A stretch of DNA of 64,000 nt from Pelomonas sp051857475 (GTDB lineage: Bacteria; Pseudomonadota; Gammaproteobacteria; Burkholderiales; Burkholderiaceae_C). Positions 16,948 through 25,906 of the stretch are shown one piece after another. The stretch covers positions 1 through 64,000 of the forward strand of contig NZ_JBPZGZ010000008.1 of NCBI RefSeq assembly GCF_051857475.1, read 5' to 3'. Under the pieces are notes generated by a model that worked only from the letters and a program-made list of their open reading frames with translations, ran no database searches and had not been told where the DNA came from. The position numbers and the translations under genes were made by a program. The stretch's first letter is position 1. Each line of letters starts with the position of its first letter.

Positions 16948-17416
16948 CGGTGCTCCCGGCCGCCGCTTGCGCGCGTGGCGGCGGCGGCTGGATGTGGGCG
17001 ACGGCCTTGCCGCCTTCGTGCTCGTAGTCCTCGCTGCCGGTGGCGCCGACGACCTTGTAGCCCTTGGCGGCCAGCAGGTCGCCCGCGACGCCGGCGCGCA
17101 CGGCGTGGTTGGACACGGTCAGGATGGCGCGGTCCCTGGGCAGATAGGCGAGGTGCTTTTCCAGGTCCTTGTACTGGATGTTGAAGAAGACCGGGAAGCT
17201 GCCGTACTTGATCAGCTCGTCGGGGCGGCGCAGGTCCAGCACCAGCAGCTTGTCGGGCTGGGCCAGCAGCGCATCGACCTCGGGGGCCTTCAGGCGCGGC
17301 GTCTTGTTCTTCCATTCGGCGGCCGCGGCCGGTGCCGAGGCCGCGGCGGTTTGCGCCTGGGCCACGGCGCTCAGGCCGAGCAGCGCGACCAAGGCCAGGG
17401 TGTGCAGTGTTTTCAT
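16922..17416 (-). CDS. Exported rhodanese-like protein lacking the catalytic cysteine
   Basis: 164 residues from MKTLHTLALVALLGLSAVAQAQ, a cleavable signal. The single rhodanese domain shows the usual order: LLVLDLRRPDELIKYGSFPVFFNIQY and then the active-site loop ILTVSNHAVRAGVAGDLLAAKGYKVV. In active sulfurtransferases that loop reads CxxGxR; here the position is S102 (SNHAVR), so sulfur transfer by the standard route is not expected. Such variants may act as binding modules. Translation is coupled to the cytochrome b gene by a 26-base overlap, suggesting a shared periplasmic role. An ATG at 17452 is possible but would bury the signal. Confidence 0.82.
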   Translation of the reverse strand: MKTLHTLALVALLGLSAVAQAQTAAASAPAAAAEWKNKTPRLKAPEVDALLAQPDKLLVLDLRRPDELIKYGSFPVFFNIQYKDLEKHLAYLPRDRAILTVSNHAVRAGVAGDLLAAKGYKVVGATGSEDYEHEGGKAVAHIQPPPPRAQAAAGSTDVAAARQP

Positions 17417-17538
17417 GATGGGGGGCGAGAAGGAGTGGCTGAGCTCACCCACAGCGCAGCTTCCGTGCCAGCCCAGGGGCCGTGAAAAACACGCCGCAAG
17501 CCTCAGAACTGCGCTGTGACGCGCAGCGCCTGCTGTAG

Positions 17539-17560
17539 CGCTGTTGAGTTCGCAACAGCG
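17539..17560. promoter_or_regulatory. Inverted repeat upstream of the TonB receptor (possible operator)
   Basis: CGCTGTTG, six-base spacer, CAACAGCG: a perfect dyad of eight bases per arm, 155 bases before the TonB receptor start, in a 299-base intergenic region. The same dyad with the same spacer length recurs at 20430-20455 after that gene. Two-turn spacing like this fits a dimeric repressor site, but no regulator gene is adjacent, so its partner is unknown. Confidence 0.5.
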
Positions 17561-17715
17561 TCCGCGGCGACGGCATCCGCGAGCCGGGCGGCAAGGCCGT
17601 CAAAACGGCCCCAAACAGCCCTTGCCAACACGAAGCGCAGTTGCTTAGACGCCCTGCGCATTGGGCACGCTCCCTGCAATGAAGTGAATCGCAACCTGTT
17701 CGATCACTCCATTCC

Positions 17716-20430
17716 ATGACCACAAAACACCGCCTCCGTCCGCTGACCGCCCTGATCACCACACTGAGCGCCACCCTCGCCAGCAGCGCCTTCTCGCAGG
17801 AAGCCGCAGCCCCCGCTGAACCCGCAGCCGAGGCCCAGGCCCTCGGCGCCGTCACCGTGCGCAGCCGCAACCGCATCGAGAAGCTGCAGGACGTGCCCCT
17901 GTCCATCTCCGTCATCCAGGGCGCCGAACTGGACCGACTGGGTGCCGTGGGCATCGACGACATCACCAAGCGCGCCGCCAACGTCAGCTGGAACCTCGGC
18001 AACCAGCGCACCAGCTCCATCTCCATCCGCGGCATCGGCAAGATCGGCCAGACTGAGGCCCAGGACCCGAGCGTGGGCATCATCGTGGACGGCGTCTCCT
18101 ACGCCTACAACGCGCTGACCTCGAGCTTCGACTTCGTCGACATCGACACCATCGAGGTCACGCGCGGCCCGCAGGGCACGCTGCTGGGCAAGAACGCCAG
18201 CGTCGGCAACATCATCTTCACGACCAAGCGCCCCAGCTTCACGCCGACGGCCGACTTCACGCTGGGCTTTCGCCAGCGCGACGGCCTGTTCGCCACGGCT
18301 GCCATCGGCGGCCCCATCGTCGACGGCCTTGTCGCCTGGCGCGGCACCTTCTCCGCCAACCGCGGCGCCGGAGACATCAAGGACCCCTACAACCGCGACA
18401 TCAGCTACACCAACACCGACCGCATCTCGGGCCGCGTGCAGTTCCTCGTTACCCCGTCCACCGACTTCAAGGCTCGCTTCGCCTTCGACCTGCAGCCGCG
18501 CGCCGGCGAAACCACCAACGGCCGCAGCTTCCCCGTCATCAGCCCGCCGACGACCTATTCCAACGGTGCACCCATCACCTCGCTGACGAATGAGCAGCGC
18601 CTGGGTCGCCGCTGGTTCAAGGACAACACCGGCTACTCGTTGAGCGACTACCAGAACACGCTGACGACCGACTCGGTGCGGGGCCTTGTCACCGGCAGCT
18701 CGGGCGCCACCGCCGACCTGAACTGGCAGGTCGCCGGCCACACGCTGACCTCCATCACCGCCTACAAGCGCTACCACTTCAACGCCGTCAATGACGATCC
18801 GACACCCTTCGACGTCTACCGCAATGCGGGGGGCTTCTGGAACGACTACTGGCAAGCCACGCAGGAGGTGCGTCTGACTTCGGCGCCCGGGGGCTTCGTT
18901 GACTATCAGACGGGCCTGTACTTCATCAAGGTCAACAACCAGGTCGACTACCGCCGCTGGTGGGGCAACGACGCCGGCGCCTGGTTCGCCACCAACGCGC
19001 AATACGGCCGCCTGGACGCCGACGGCGCCGGCCGCGACCTGCTGCGCAACAGCCTGGCCAATGTGAAGGCCTCCTACAACAGTCCGACCGGCGTTCAGGA
19101 CATCCGCAACAAGAGCACCGCAATCTTTGCCCAGGCCAACTGGCACTTCAGCGATGCGCTGACGCTGACCACTGGCGCCCGCTTCACCCACGAGGACCGC
19201 CGCAACGCGGGCACCAGCCGCATCACCAGTGACGGCAGTGCGCCGGAGCTCGATCCGTCCATCGTCAACGGCGTGCTGCTGGGCGGCTTTGACAGCTATC
19301 TCAATACCGGTGCCGCCAAGTGGGTCAAGGACGGCCTGGTCGTTCCCGCAGGCACGGCCGGCGCCGTGCAGGTGGCCGCCGGCACGGCCAACGCGCCCAC
19401 CGTCGCGCTGACCACGGACACCACCGACGCCGCCCGCTCGGCAAGCGCCCTGGCCGCCGCCGACAAGGCCGCCGCCAAATACTTTGGCGTGGCCAGCTGG
19501 AATGCGCTCAGCGCCGCCCAGAAGCGCCAGCTCGCCGATGCCCAGGCCATCCGCCGCGCCAACGTCGGCGTGCTGTTCCCGACGACGACGGCCGAGCCCT
19601 ACAAGGCGACTCAGCCGGCCTGGGTGCTGAGCCCGAGCTACAAGTTCAGCCGCGACCTGACCGGCTATGCCTCCCTGCAGCATGGCGAGAAGGCCGGCAT
19701 CGCCCAGTTCGTTAATGGCGTCTCCACGCCTGTCAAGCCTGAGAAAACCGACAGCTTCGAGCTGGGCTTCAAGTCGGCCCTGCTGAACAAGACGCTGATC
19801 CTGAACGCCGATGTCTTCCTGACCCGCATCAAGGACTACCAGCAGAGCGTGCGCATCGTCGACAACTACACGACGACGCAGACCAATGACGGCACGCGCT
19901 ACTACACCAGCGCCACCGGCAACGCGCCCAAGGTCGAGGTCAAGGGCCTGGAGGTCGACGGCGTCTACGGCGGCATCCGCGACCTGACGGTGCGCTTCTC
20001 GGCGGCCTACAACGACGCCAAGTACAAGTCCTTCCCCAACGCCGCCCAACGCGTCGAGGACGGTTACCCGGGCTCTTCGCCCTACACCGACGTCAGCGGC
20101 CAGCCGCTGGCGGGCGCGGCCAAGTACACCGGCAATGTCGGCGTCGACTACCGCCAGGCCGTCTGGGGCGACAAGGAAATCAACTACACGGCCAATGTGG
20201 CCTTCTCCTCGTCCTACTACTCGGACGTGAACCTGTCCGCCTACTCGGTCGTGCCCAAGAGCACGACGGTGGACGCCGGCATCGGCTTCGGCACGCGCAA
20301 CAAGAGCTTCAACGTCAGCCTGATCGTCAAGAACCTGTTCAACGACGACACGGTGCGCAACATCAGCAGCACCAGCTACACGCCGGCCATCCCGCGCAGC
20401 GTGGGCGTCCAGTTCATGGCCCGGCTGTAA
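17716..20430 (+). CDS. TonB-dependent outer-membrane receptor
   Basis: 904 residues. A signal peptide is followed by a plug domain (about residues 45-170) that begins LGAVTVRSRNRIEKLQDVPLSISV and includes SISIRGIG and IEVTRGPQGTLLGKNASVGNI, the standard receptor signatures. The remainder is a 22-strand barrel ending in PRSVGVQFMARL with the aromatic/hydrophobic end seen in outer-membrane proteins. It imports a ligand through the outer membrane using TonB energy. It resembles the large receptors that take up plant or lignin-related compounds or oligosaccharides; the ligand is not clear. It heads a same-strand cluster with DUF1549/DUF1553 and DUF1501 genes. Confidence 0.92.
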   Translation: MTTKHRLRPLTALITTLSATLASSAFSQEAAAPAEPAAEAQALGAVTVRSRNRIEKLQDVPLSISVIQGAELDRLGAVGIDDITKRAANVSWNLGNQRTSSISIRGIGKIGQTEAQDPSVGIIVDGVSYAYNALTSSFDFVDIDTIEVTRGPQGTLLGKNASVGNIIFTTKRPSFTPTADFTLGFRQRDGLFATAAIGGPIVDGLVAWRGTFSANRGAGDIKDPYNRDISYTNTDRISGRVQFLVTPSTDFKARFAFDLQPRAGETTNGRSFPVISPPTTYSNGAPITSLTNEQRLGRRWFKDNTGYSLSDYQNTLTTDSVRGLVTGSSGATADLNWQVAGHTLTSITAYKRYHFNAVNDDPTPFDVYRNAGGFWNDYWQATQEVRLTSAPGGFVDYQTGLYFIKVNNQVDYRRWWGNDAGAWFATNAQYGRLDADGAGRDLLRNSLANVKASYNSPTGVQDIRNKSTAIFAQANWHFSDALTLTTGARFTHEDRRNAGTSRITSDGSAPELDPSIVNGVLLGGFDSYLNTGAAKWVKDGLVVPAGTAGAVQVAAGTANAPTVALTTDTTDAARSASALAAADKAAAKYFGVASWNALSAAQKRQLADAQAIRRANVGVLFPTTTAEPYKATQPAWVLSPSYKFSRDLTGYASLQHGEKAGIAQFVNGVSTPVKPEKTDSFELGFKSALLNKTLILNADVFLTRIKDYQQSVRIVDNYTTTQTNDGTRYYTSATGNAPKVEVKGLEVDGVYGGIRDLTVRFSAAYNDAKYKSFPNAAQRVEDGYPGSSPYTDVSGQPLAGAAKYTGNVGVDYRQAVWGDKEINYTANVAFSSSYYSDVNLSAYSVVPKSTTVDAGIGFGTRNKSFNVSLIVKNLFNDDTVRNISSTSYTPAIPRSVGVQFMARL

Positions 20431-20470
20431 GCGCTGTTGATCCGCCAACAGCGCTTCAACAGCGCTGTTG
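20430..20470. promoter_or_regulatory. Repeated dyads between the TonB receptor and DUF1549 genes
   Basis: Directly at the receptor stop codon lies AGCGCTGTTG, six bases, CAACAGCGCT (20430-20455), a ten-base-arm version of the dyad at 17539. It is followed at once by the perfect 14-base palindrome CAACAGCGCTGTTG (20457-20470). Together they supply four half-sites in 41 bases. They could be operators controlling the downstream genes separately from the receptor, or a transcript-end hairpin; no T-run follows, which speaks against a classical terminator. Confidence 0.5.
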
Positions 20471-20582
20471 GTGCCACCGCAAACCTGACCCGCTTTCGGC
20501 TCGATTCGCGCCGTTTTTGCTGGCGCGCTTATTGCGCTGACCCTTTCAGTTCCGTCTTTGTCATTCCTCCCGGGAGACCTAC

Positions 20583-23060
20583 GTGCCCAAGTTCCGGATC
20601 GCCCCTCTTGCCCTCGCCGCCCTGCTGGCCGGCGTCACCACCCTCAGCCCCGCCGAGGACTACGCGCCGCCCGGTGGCTTCGTCAAAGGCAGCGAGCGCC
20701 CCTGGTCGTACACACCGCTGAACACCCAGGTCGCCACGCCCACCCCCAAGGCCAAGGCCTGGGTGCGCCAGCCACTGGACGCCTTCGTGCTGGCCAAGCT
20801 CGAGGCGCAGGGCATCACGCCTTCGCCCGAGGCCGACCGCCACGCCTACATCCGCCGCGCGACGCTGGACAGCTGGGGCATCCTGCCGACGCCCGAGGAG
20901 GTCAATGCCTTCGTCAACGACAAGTCGCCCAAGGCCCACGAGAAGCTCGTCGAGCGCCTGCTGGCCTCGCCGCGCTACGGCGAGCGCCAGGCGCGCCGCT
21001 GGCTGGACCTGAGCCGCTATGCCGACAGTGACGGCTACAACACCGACGGCACCCGGCCCAATATCTGGCGCTACCGCGACTACGTCGTCAACGCCTTCAA
21101 CGCCGACAAGCCCTTCGACCGCTTCGTCAAGGAGCAGATCGCCGGCGACGAACTCTGGCCCGAGCGCACCGAGGCCCTGATTGCCACCGGCTTCCTGCGC
21201 AACCTGCCCGATGAGATCAATGCCCGCGACCTGAACCTGAAGAAGCAGGAGGTCGCCAACGACCTGACCGACACGGTCTCGGCTGTCTTCCTCGGCACGA
21301 CGTTGGGCTGCGCCCAGTGCCACGACCACAAGACCGAGAAGATCACGCAGAAGGAGTACTACGAGTTCCAGGCCTTCTTCGCCAACACCAGCTGGAAGGA
21401 CGACGTCTCGCCGCTGACGGGCAAGGCCAAGGCCGACTACGACGCCCAGCTGGCCAAGTGGCAGGACGCAACCAAGGACATCCGCGAACAGCGCGACGCC
21501 CTGCTCAAGCCCATCATCGACAAGCTGGAGACCGACCGCCTGTCGGGCTTCGTGCCGGCCACGCGCGACTCCATCACCAAGCCGGCGTCCGAGCGAAACG
21601 CCTACGACCGCTGGATCTACCACCGCAACCTGTGGACCCTGTCCGGCCGCACCCGCAACGCCGAGAACCAGCTCAAGACCAAGGACAAGGAGGCCTACGC
21701 CAAGTACGAGGTGCTGACGGCGCAGCTGAAGAAGTTCGACAACCTGAAGCCCAGGGACCCGGGCAATGTCTCCACCATCGCCGAGCTGGGCAGCGACGCG
21801 CCGCCCACCAAGGTGCTGTTCAAGGGCATCTACGACCGGCCGCTGCAGGAAGTGCAGCCCGGCCTGCCGGCGCTGCTGACCGACAACACGACGCTGAAGA
21901 TCGAGCCGACGGCCACGTCCTCGGGCCGCCGCACGGCCCTGGCCAATTGGCTGGTCAGCCCCGACAACGGCCTGACCGCCCGCGTCTTCGTGAATCGCCA
22001 GTGGGCCCAGTTCTTCGGCCGCGGCATCGTCGAGACCAGCGCCGACTTCGGCAAGACGGGCACCAAGCCCACCCACCCCGAGCTGCTCGACAAGCTGGCG
22101 GCCGACTTCGTCAAGCAGGGCTGGAGCGTGAAGACGCTGCACCGCGAGATCCTGCTGTCCAGCACCTACCGCCAGGCCAGCCAGGCGCGTGACGTGAAGC
22201 AGGACCCCGACAACAAGCTGCTGTGGGCCTTCCCGCGCCAGCGCCTGGAGGCCGAGCAGCTGCGCGACTCCCTGCTGGCCGCCTCCGGCCTGCTGGAGGA
22301 GAAGCGCGGCGGCCCGTCGGTCTATCCGCCCATCCCTGCCAACTTCGACATCGGCGGCCAGCGCAACCGCTGGCAGACGTCCGAGGACCCGCGCGACCAC
22401 AACCGCCGCAGCCTCTATGTCTTCGTGCTCCGTAACTCCCCCTATCCGCTGCTGGAGACCTTCGACTGGGCCAATCCGCAGTCGCCCCACTTCAAGCGTG
22501 ACGTGACGACGACGGCACCGCAAGCCCTGGCCCTGGTCAACAGCGACCTGGTGCTGGGCTGGAGCCAGGCCCTGGCCGGCCGCGTCATCCAGGAGGCCGG
22601 CGGTAACGAGGCCGCCCAGATCGACCGCGTCTACGAGATCCTGTTCTCGCGCAAGCCGTCGGCCAAGGAGAAGGACAAGCTCGTCGCCTTCCTGAACGCC
22701 CAGGAAGCCCTGCAGACGGCCCAGGCCGGCGAGGTCAAGAAGCCGCATCTGCCCGACGGCTGGGGCGTGGACCCCAAGATCGCCAAGCAGATCGACGGCT
22801 TCTACAAGGCCGCCTACCAGCGCCAGCCCGACCGGTATGAGCGCACCGCCTTCCTGAGCTATCTGGACCAGCAGGCCGCCAAGCGCAAGAAGGCCGACGG
22901 CGGCGACGAGTCGGCGGATGACGGCGGCGGCACGACCGCCGTGGCTGCCGCGACGACGGCCAGCCCCGTCAAGGGCGCGGCCAGCAAGGCCCGCGCCGCC
23001 GCCTTTGTCGACCTGGTCCACACCCTGGTCAACACCAACGAATTCACTTACCGTTTTTGA
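20583..23060 (+). CDS. DUF1549/DUF1553 protein with a haem-binding motif
   Basis: 825 residues, exported (signal about 1-22). The GTG start at 20583 is supported by GGGAGA eight bases upstream. The N-terminal half is DUF1549 (DAFVLAKLEAQGITPSPEADR, LLASPRYGERQARRWLDLSRYADSDGY) and contains CAQCHDHK, a c-type haem motif. The C-terminal half is DUF1553 (WLVSPDNGLTARVFVNRQWAQFFGRGIVETSADFG, FPRQRLEAEQLRDSLLAASG). This build is best known from Planctomycetes and Verrucomicrobia, where it sits beside DUF1501 genes, as here. The biochemical function is unknown. A Gly/Ala/Asp-rich low-complexity segment precedes the C terminus. The next gene begins 11 bases after the stop. Confidence 0.87.
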   Translation: MPKFRIAPLALAALLAGVTTLSPAEDYAPPGGFVKGSERPWSYTPLNTQVATPTPKAKAWVRQPLDAFVLAKLEAQGITPSPEADRHAYIRRATLDSWGILPTPEEVNAFVNDKSPKAHEKLVERLLASPRYGERQARRWLDLSRYADSDGYNTDGTRPNIWRYRDYVVNAFNADKPFDRFVKEQIAGDELWPERTEALIATGFLRNLPDEINARDLNLKKQEVANDLTDTVSAVFLGTTLGCAQCHDHKTEKITQKEYYEFQAFFANTSWKDDVSPLTGKAKADYDAQLAKWQDATKDIREQRDALLKPIIDKLETDRLSGFVPATRDSITKPASERNAYDRWIYHRNLWTLSGRTRNAENQLKTKDKEAYAKYEVLTAQLKKFDNLKPRDPGNVSTIAELGSDAPPTKVLFKGIYDRPLQEVQPGLPALLTDNTTLKIEPTATSSGRRTALANWLVSPDNGLTARVFVNRQWAQFFGRGIVETSADFGKTGTKPTHPELLDKLAADFVKQGWSVKTLHREILLSSTYRQASQARDVKQDPDNKLLWAFPRQRLEAEQLRDSLLAASGLLEEKRGGPSVYPPIPANFDIGGQRNRWQTSEDPRDHNRRSLYVFVLRNSPYPLLETFDWANPQSPHFKRDVTTTAPQALALVNSDLVLGWSQALAGRVIQEAGGNEAAQIDRVYEILFSRKPSAKEKDKLVAFLNAQEALQTAQAGEVKKPHLPDGWGVDPKIAKQIDGFYKAAYQRQPDRYERTAFLSYLDQQAAKRKKADGGDESADDGGGTTAVAAATTASPVKGAASKARAAAFVDLVHTLVNTNEFTYRF

Positions 23061-23071
23061 GGACTGACGCC

Positions 23072-24511
23072 ATGAGCCACTCCCACGACCATTCCCGCCG
23101 CCACTTCCTCGGCACCGCTGCCGGCGCCGCCACCGCAGGCGCCTTCGGTTTCGGCAGCTTCGGCGGCCTCTCCTCCGCCTTCGCCAGCGAACTCTTCGAC
23201 CCGACGACGCCGCGTCAGCCGCACCACCCGGCCAAGGCCAAGTCCGTCATTTGGCTGCACATGGCCGGCGCGCCCAGCACCCTGGACCTGTTCGACTACA
23301 AGCCCGAGCTGATCAAGCTGGCCGGCACGCCCCTGCCCGACAGCTTCGGCAAGGACCTGAAGACGGCCACCGACGGCGGTGTCGGCAACCTCTACGCCAG
23401 CAAGCGCACCTGGAAGCAGCATGGCGAGAGTGGCGCCTGGGTCTCCGACCTGTTGCCCAACATCGCCAAGCAGGCCGATGACATCGCCTTCCTGAAGGGC
23501 AGCAAGACCGAGGGCAGCACCCACGTCATCGCGTCTCTGAAGCTGCACACCGCCGGCCTGGTGCCGGGCCGCCCGGCCCTGGGCTCCTGGGTGCAGTACG
23601 GCCTGGGTTCGGCCAACCCCGACCTGCCGGCCTTCGTCGTGCTGCCCACCGGCGTGGGTGCGGCCGGTGGTGGCCGCGGCGCGGTCATCTGGAGCAGCGG
23701 CTTCCTGCCCGCGGCCCTGCAGGGCACGCCCTTCCGCAAGGGCGACTCGCCCATCCTGCACCTGGCCCGCCCCGACGGCATCACCGAGAAGGAGCAGCGC
23801 GCCCAGCTCGATCTGCTGCGCGCGCTGAACGGCGAGCACGCCGAGCGCTACCCCGGCGACACCGAGCTGATCGCCCGCGCCAAGAGCTATGACCTGGCCT
23901 ATCGCATGCAGTCGTCGGCCCCCGAGGCCGTGGACCTGAGCAAGGAGACGGCCGCGACCCGCGCCGCCTATGGCATCGGCACCAAGGAGACCGACGAGTA
24001 CGGCACGGCCCTGCTGCGCGCCCGCCGACTGGTGGAACGGGGCGTGCGCTTCATCCACGTCATCTCCGGCGCGCCGGACAACAGCGTGGATTCGTGGGAC
24101 GCGCACAACAACCTGGAGAAGAACCACGCCGTCATGTGCAAGCAGGTGGACCAGCCGGTGGGTGCGCTGCTGGCGGACCTGAAGGCGCGCGGCCTGCTGG
24201 AGACGACGCTGGTGGTCTGGGCCTCGGAGTTCGGTCGCACGCCGTATGGGCAGTCGGGCAACGGACGGGATCACAACCCCTGGGGCTACACGCAGTGGGT
24301 CGCGGGCGGGGGTATCAAGCCGGGGACGTACGGCGGCACGGATGAGATCGGACTGCGCGCAGCGACCGGGGTGGTGGACACCTATGACCTGCAGGCGACG
24401 TTGTTGCATCAGCTGGGGCTGAATCACAAGAAGCTGGTGTTTGCGCATCAGGGTCGTGCTGAGAAGGCGACGACGGTGTTCGGGGATGTGATCAAGGAGA
24501 TCCTGGCCTGA
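23072..24511 (+). CDS. DUF1501 (sulfatase-like) protein with Tat signal
   Basis: 479 residues from the ATG at 23072 (GAGGA eight bases upstream; the earlier in-frame ATG at 23057 is less good). SRRHFLGTAAGAATAGAFG is a twin-arginine signal, so the folded protein is exported. The DUF1501 family belongs to the alkaline-phosphatase/sulfatase superfamily; visible blocks are KSVIWLHMAGAPSTLDLFDYKPEL, ARRLVERGVRFIHV and WASEFGRTPYGQSGNGRDHNPWGYT. Histidines and acids in the last block are likely metal ligands. No activity has been shown for the pair DUF1549/DUF1501. It is operonic with the preceding gene. Confidence 0.88.
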   Translation: MSHSHDHSRRHFLGTAAGAATAGAFGFGSFGGLSSAFASELFDPTTPRQPHHPAKAKSVIWLHMAGAPSTLDLFDYKPELIKLAGTPLPDSFGKDLKTATDGGVGNLYASKRTWKQHGESGAWVSDLLPNIAKQADDIAFLKGSKTEGSTHVIASLKLHTAGLVPGRPALGSWVQYGLGSANPDLPAFVVLPTGVGAAGGGRGAVIWSSGFLPAALQGTPFRKGDSPILHLARPDGITEKEQRAQLDLLRALNGEHAERYPGDTELIARAKSYDLAYRMQSSAPEAVDLSKETAATRAAYGIGTKETDEYGTALLRARRLVERGVRFIHVISGAPDNSVDSWDAHNNLEKNHAVMCKQVDQPVGALLADLKARGLLETTLVVWASEFGRTPYGQSGNGRDHNPWGYTQWVAGGGIKPGTYGGTDEIGLRAATGVVDTYDLQATLLHQLGLNHKKLVFAHQGRAEKATTVFGDVIKEILA

Positions 24512-24549
24512 CGTGAGCGTCGTTGTTGCGGGGCGGCGCGTCTCATCGC

Positions 24550-25109
24550 TGCATTGCCGGGAGTCCGTCCCGGCGGCCGGGTAACTTTCTTCTACGGGGC
24601 CAGAAGAAAGTCACCAAAGAAGAGGCCCTGAACCGCACACCAGCACCACAACGCCATCAGCGGCGCGCGAAAACGGCCAACGGCGTTGTGGGAAGAAGCG
24701 ACCCGCTTCGCTCTCGCTGCTGTCCCTATGAAGAGCACCACGCATCGCAACAGCGGGCCGCTGAACGCGCGGCTGCACGCCGGGCTCACGAGAAATGCAA
24801 AACAGCGTCGCTCGGGCGACGCGACGAGTGCCACCACCCTCGCCGTCGCCCCAGCGACGCTGCATTCCTGGTGAGCCCGGCGTGCAGCCGGCGTTAACGG
24901 TGGTGAAGCGGCGAACAGTGGTAGTCGTCATAGGGACAGCAGCGAGAGCGCAGCGGGTCGCGTGTAGGCATGGCCCAGCTCCAAGCATCGCGAGCGCATG
25001 CCACCGCTCGAGTGCGGATTGCATTCAGCGCTCCTCTTTTGGTGACTTTTCTCTGGCGCGTCAGAGAAAAGTTACCCGCCCTGCCGGGGCGGATTCCCGG
25101 CTCACTGCA
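24550..25109. repeat. 560-bp near-palindromic intergenic element, copy A
   Basis: This gene-free stretch is one long imperfect inverted repeat. The left end (TGCA at 24550, then CCGGGAGTCCGTCCCGG, GGGTAACTTTCTTCT, AAGTCACCAAAGAAGAGG) matches the reverse complement of the right end, which closes with TGCA at 25106-25109. The symmetry continues inside: CCCGCTTCGCTCTCGCTG plus TGTCCCTATGA pairs with the segment at 24924-24960, and the GCACGCCGGGCTCAC block pairs with that at 24870-24886. The centre is near 24830-24845. Each end carries its own hairpin: AACTTTCTTCT with AGAAGAAAGT, and ACTTTTCTCTG with CAGAGAAAAGT. The same element recurs at 58732-59293. No convincing protein is encoded. It resembles a non-autonomous mobile element, but no target duplication could be confirmed. 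Confidence 0.8.
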
Positions 25110-25142
25110 TCGGGTCGAAAGGCTCTCCGCAAAAGCAATCGA

Positions 25143-25523
25143 ATGAACCTCTCGCGATATCTCACCGTCCTCCCCGTGCTCATCGCCACCACCGTCTTCG
25201 CCGCTCAGAGCGATCTCACGGCCGATGAGATGCGCACGGCCGAGGACACGCTGCGCGACCTGGACTCCAACATTAGCCTGCAGAACCGCAAGGCCCTGGA
25301 CGAGGCGCGTGAGCTGGCGCGCTTTTTCCAGCAGGTCGGTGCCCACTACACGGCCCAGTCCGATGCCGCCCGCGGCGTCGATTTCGCACGCAAGTCCCAA
25401 GCCCACGCCGAAGCCATCGCCACTGCCGTCGAGGCCGGCGACTACGACACCGCCCAGGACCGGCTGAGCGACCTGACCCGCAGCTGCAAGACCTGCCACG
25501 AGGTCTACAAGACCAAGAAATGA
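25143..25523 (+). CDS. Small exported cytochrome c'-like protein
   Basis: 126 residues starting at the ATG at 25143; a longer open frame runs back through the repeat but has no coding character. The signal is MNLSRYLTVLPVLIATTVFAAQ. The mature part is helical (TADEMRTAEDTLRDLDSNI, then LDEARELARFFQQVGAHY) and ends with CKTCH at 115-119, the position of the haem motif in four-helix cytochrome c' proteins. It is probably a periplasmic electron carrier or haem sensor. It overlaps the next gene by ATGA, and together with the following genes forms a run of tightly spaced exported redox proteins. Confidence 0.8.
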   Translation: MNLSRYLTVLPVLIATTVFAAQSDLTADEMRTAEDTLRDLDSNISLQNRKALDEARELARFFQQVGAHYTAQSDAARGVDFARKSQAHAEAIATAVEAGDYDTAQDRLSDLTRSCKTCHEVYKTKK

Positions 25524-25906
25524 AAAAGCACGCACGCCTCCTCATCTCGATCGCCCTGTTGGCAGCGCCGCTCTGCCACGCCGCATCCAAGCTGGATCTC
25601 GGCATCTGGATGCGCGCCATCGACCACAAGTCGGTCAACGTGCAGAAGGCCCTCGCAGCCGGCCGCCACGACGAGGCCGCGGCAGACGCCCAGGCCCTGC
25701 AGAAGCTCTATGCCGACATGACAGCCTTCTTCGAGAAGGACTACCCGGCCGCCGACGCCGTCGGCTTCTCGCGCGAAGGCGAGCGCCAGGCCTCGGCCAT
25801 CACGACGGCCCTGGCCGCCGGTGACGTGACGAGTGCCAAGGGCGCCGCGCGCGCCATCGCCCTCGCCTGCAACGACTGCCACGACCCCTACAAGCCCCTG
25901 CCATGA
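25520..25906 (+). CDS. Small exported cytochrome c'-like protein
   Basis: 128 residues with signal MKKHARLLISIALLAAPLCHA. The helical mature part (LGIWMRAIDHKSVNVQKALAAGRHDEAAADAQALQKLY in outline) ends with CNDCH at 117-121, followed by DPYKPLP. Same plan as the gene before it, though the sequences are clearly diverged. ATGA overlaps join it to both neighbours (25520-25523 and 25903-25906), so the three proteins are made together. Cytochrome c' folds bind one haem with His as the axial ligand; the partner here is unknown. Confidence 0.8.
   Translation: MKKHARLLISIALLAAPLCHAASKLDLGIWMRAIDHKSVNVQKALAAGRHDEAAADAQALQKLYADMTAFFEKDYPAADAVGFSREGERQASAITTALAAGDVTSAKGAARAIALACNDCHDPYKPLP

Noticed and set aside
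17704..20448. A 914-residue open frame antisense to the TonB receptor
   Set aside because: Its composition is the Arg/Gly/Ala/Val-rich pattern of a shadow frame in GC-rich DNA; the plus strand encodes a full receptor with plug and barrel motifs.
20529..23021. An 830-residue open frame antisense to the DUF1549/DUF1553 gene
   Set aside because: Low-complexity shadow frame rich in Gly, Val, Leu and Gln; the plus strand has a ribosome site, signal peptide and known domains.
24523..25024. Small open frames inside the 560-bp element on both strands
   Set aside because: They mirror each other because of the palindrome, differ between the two copies and lack start signals or recognisable domains.
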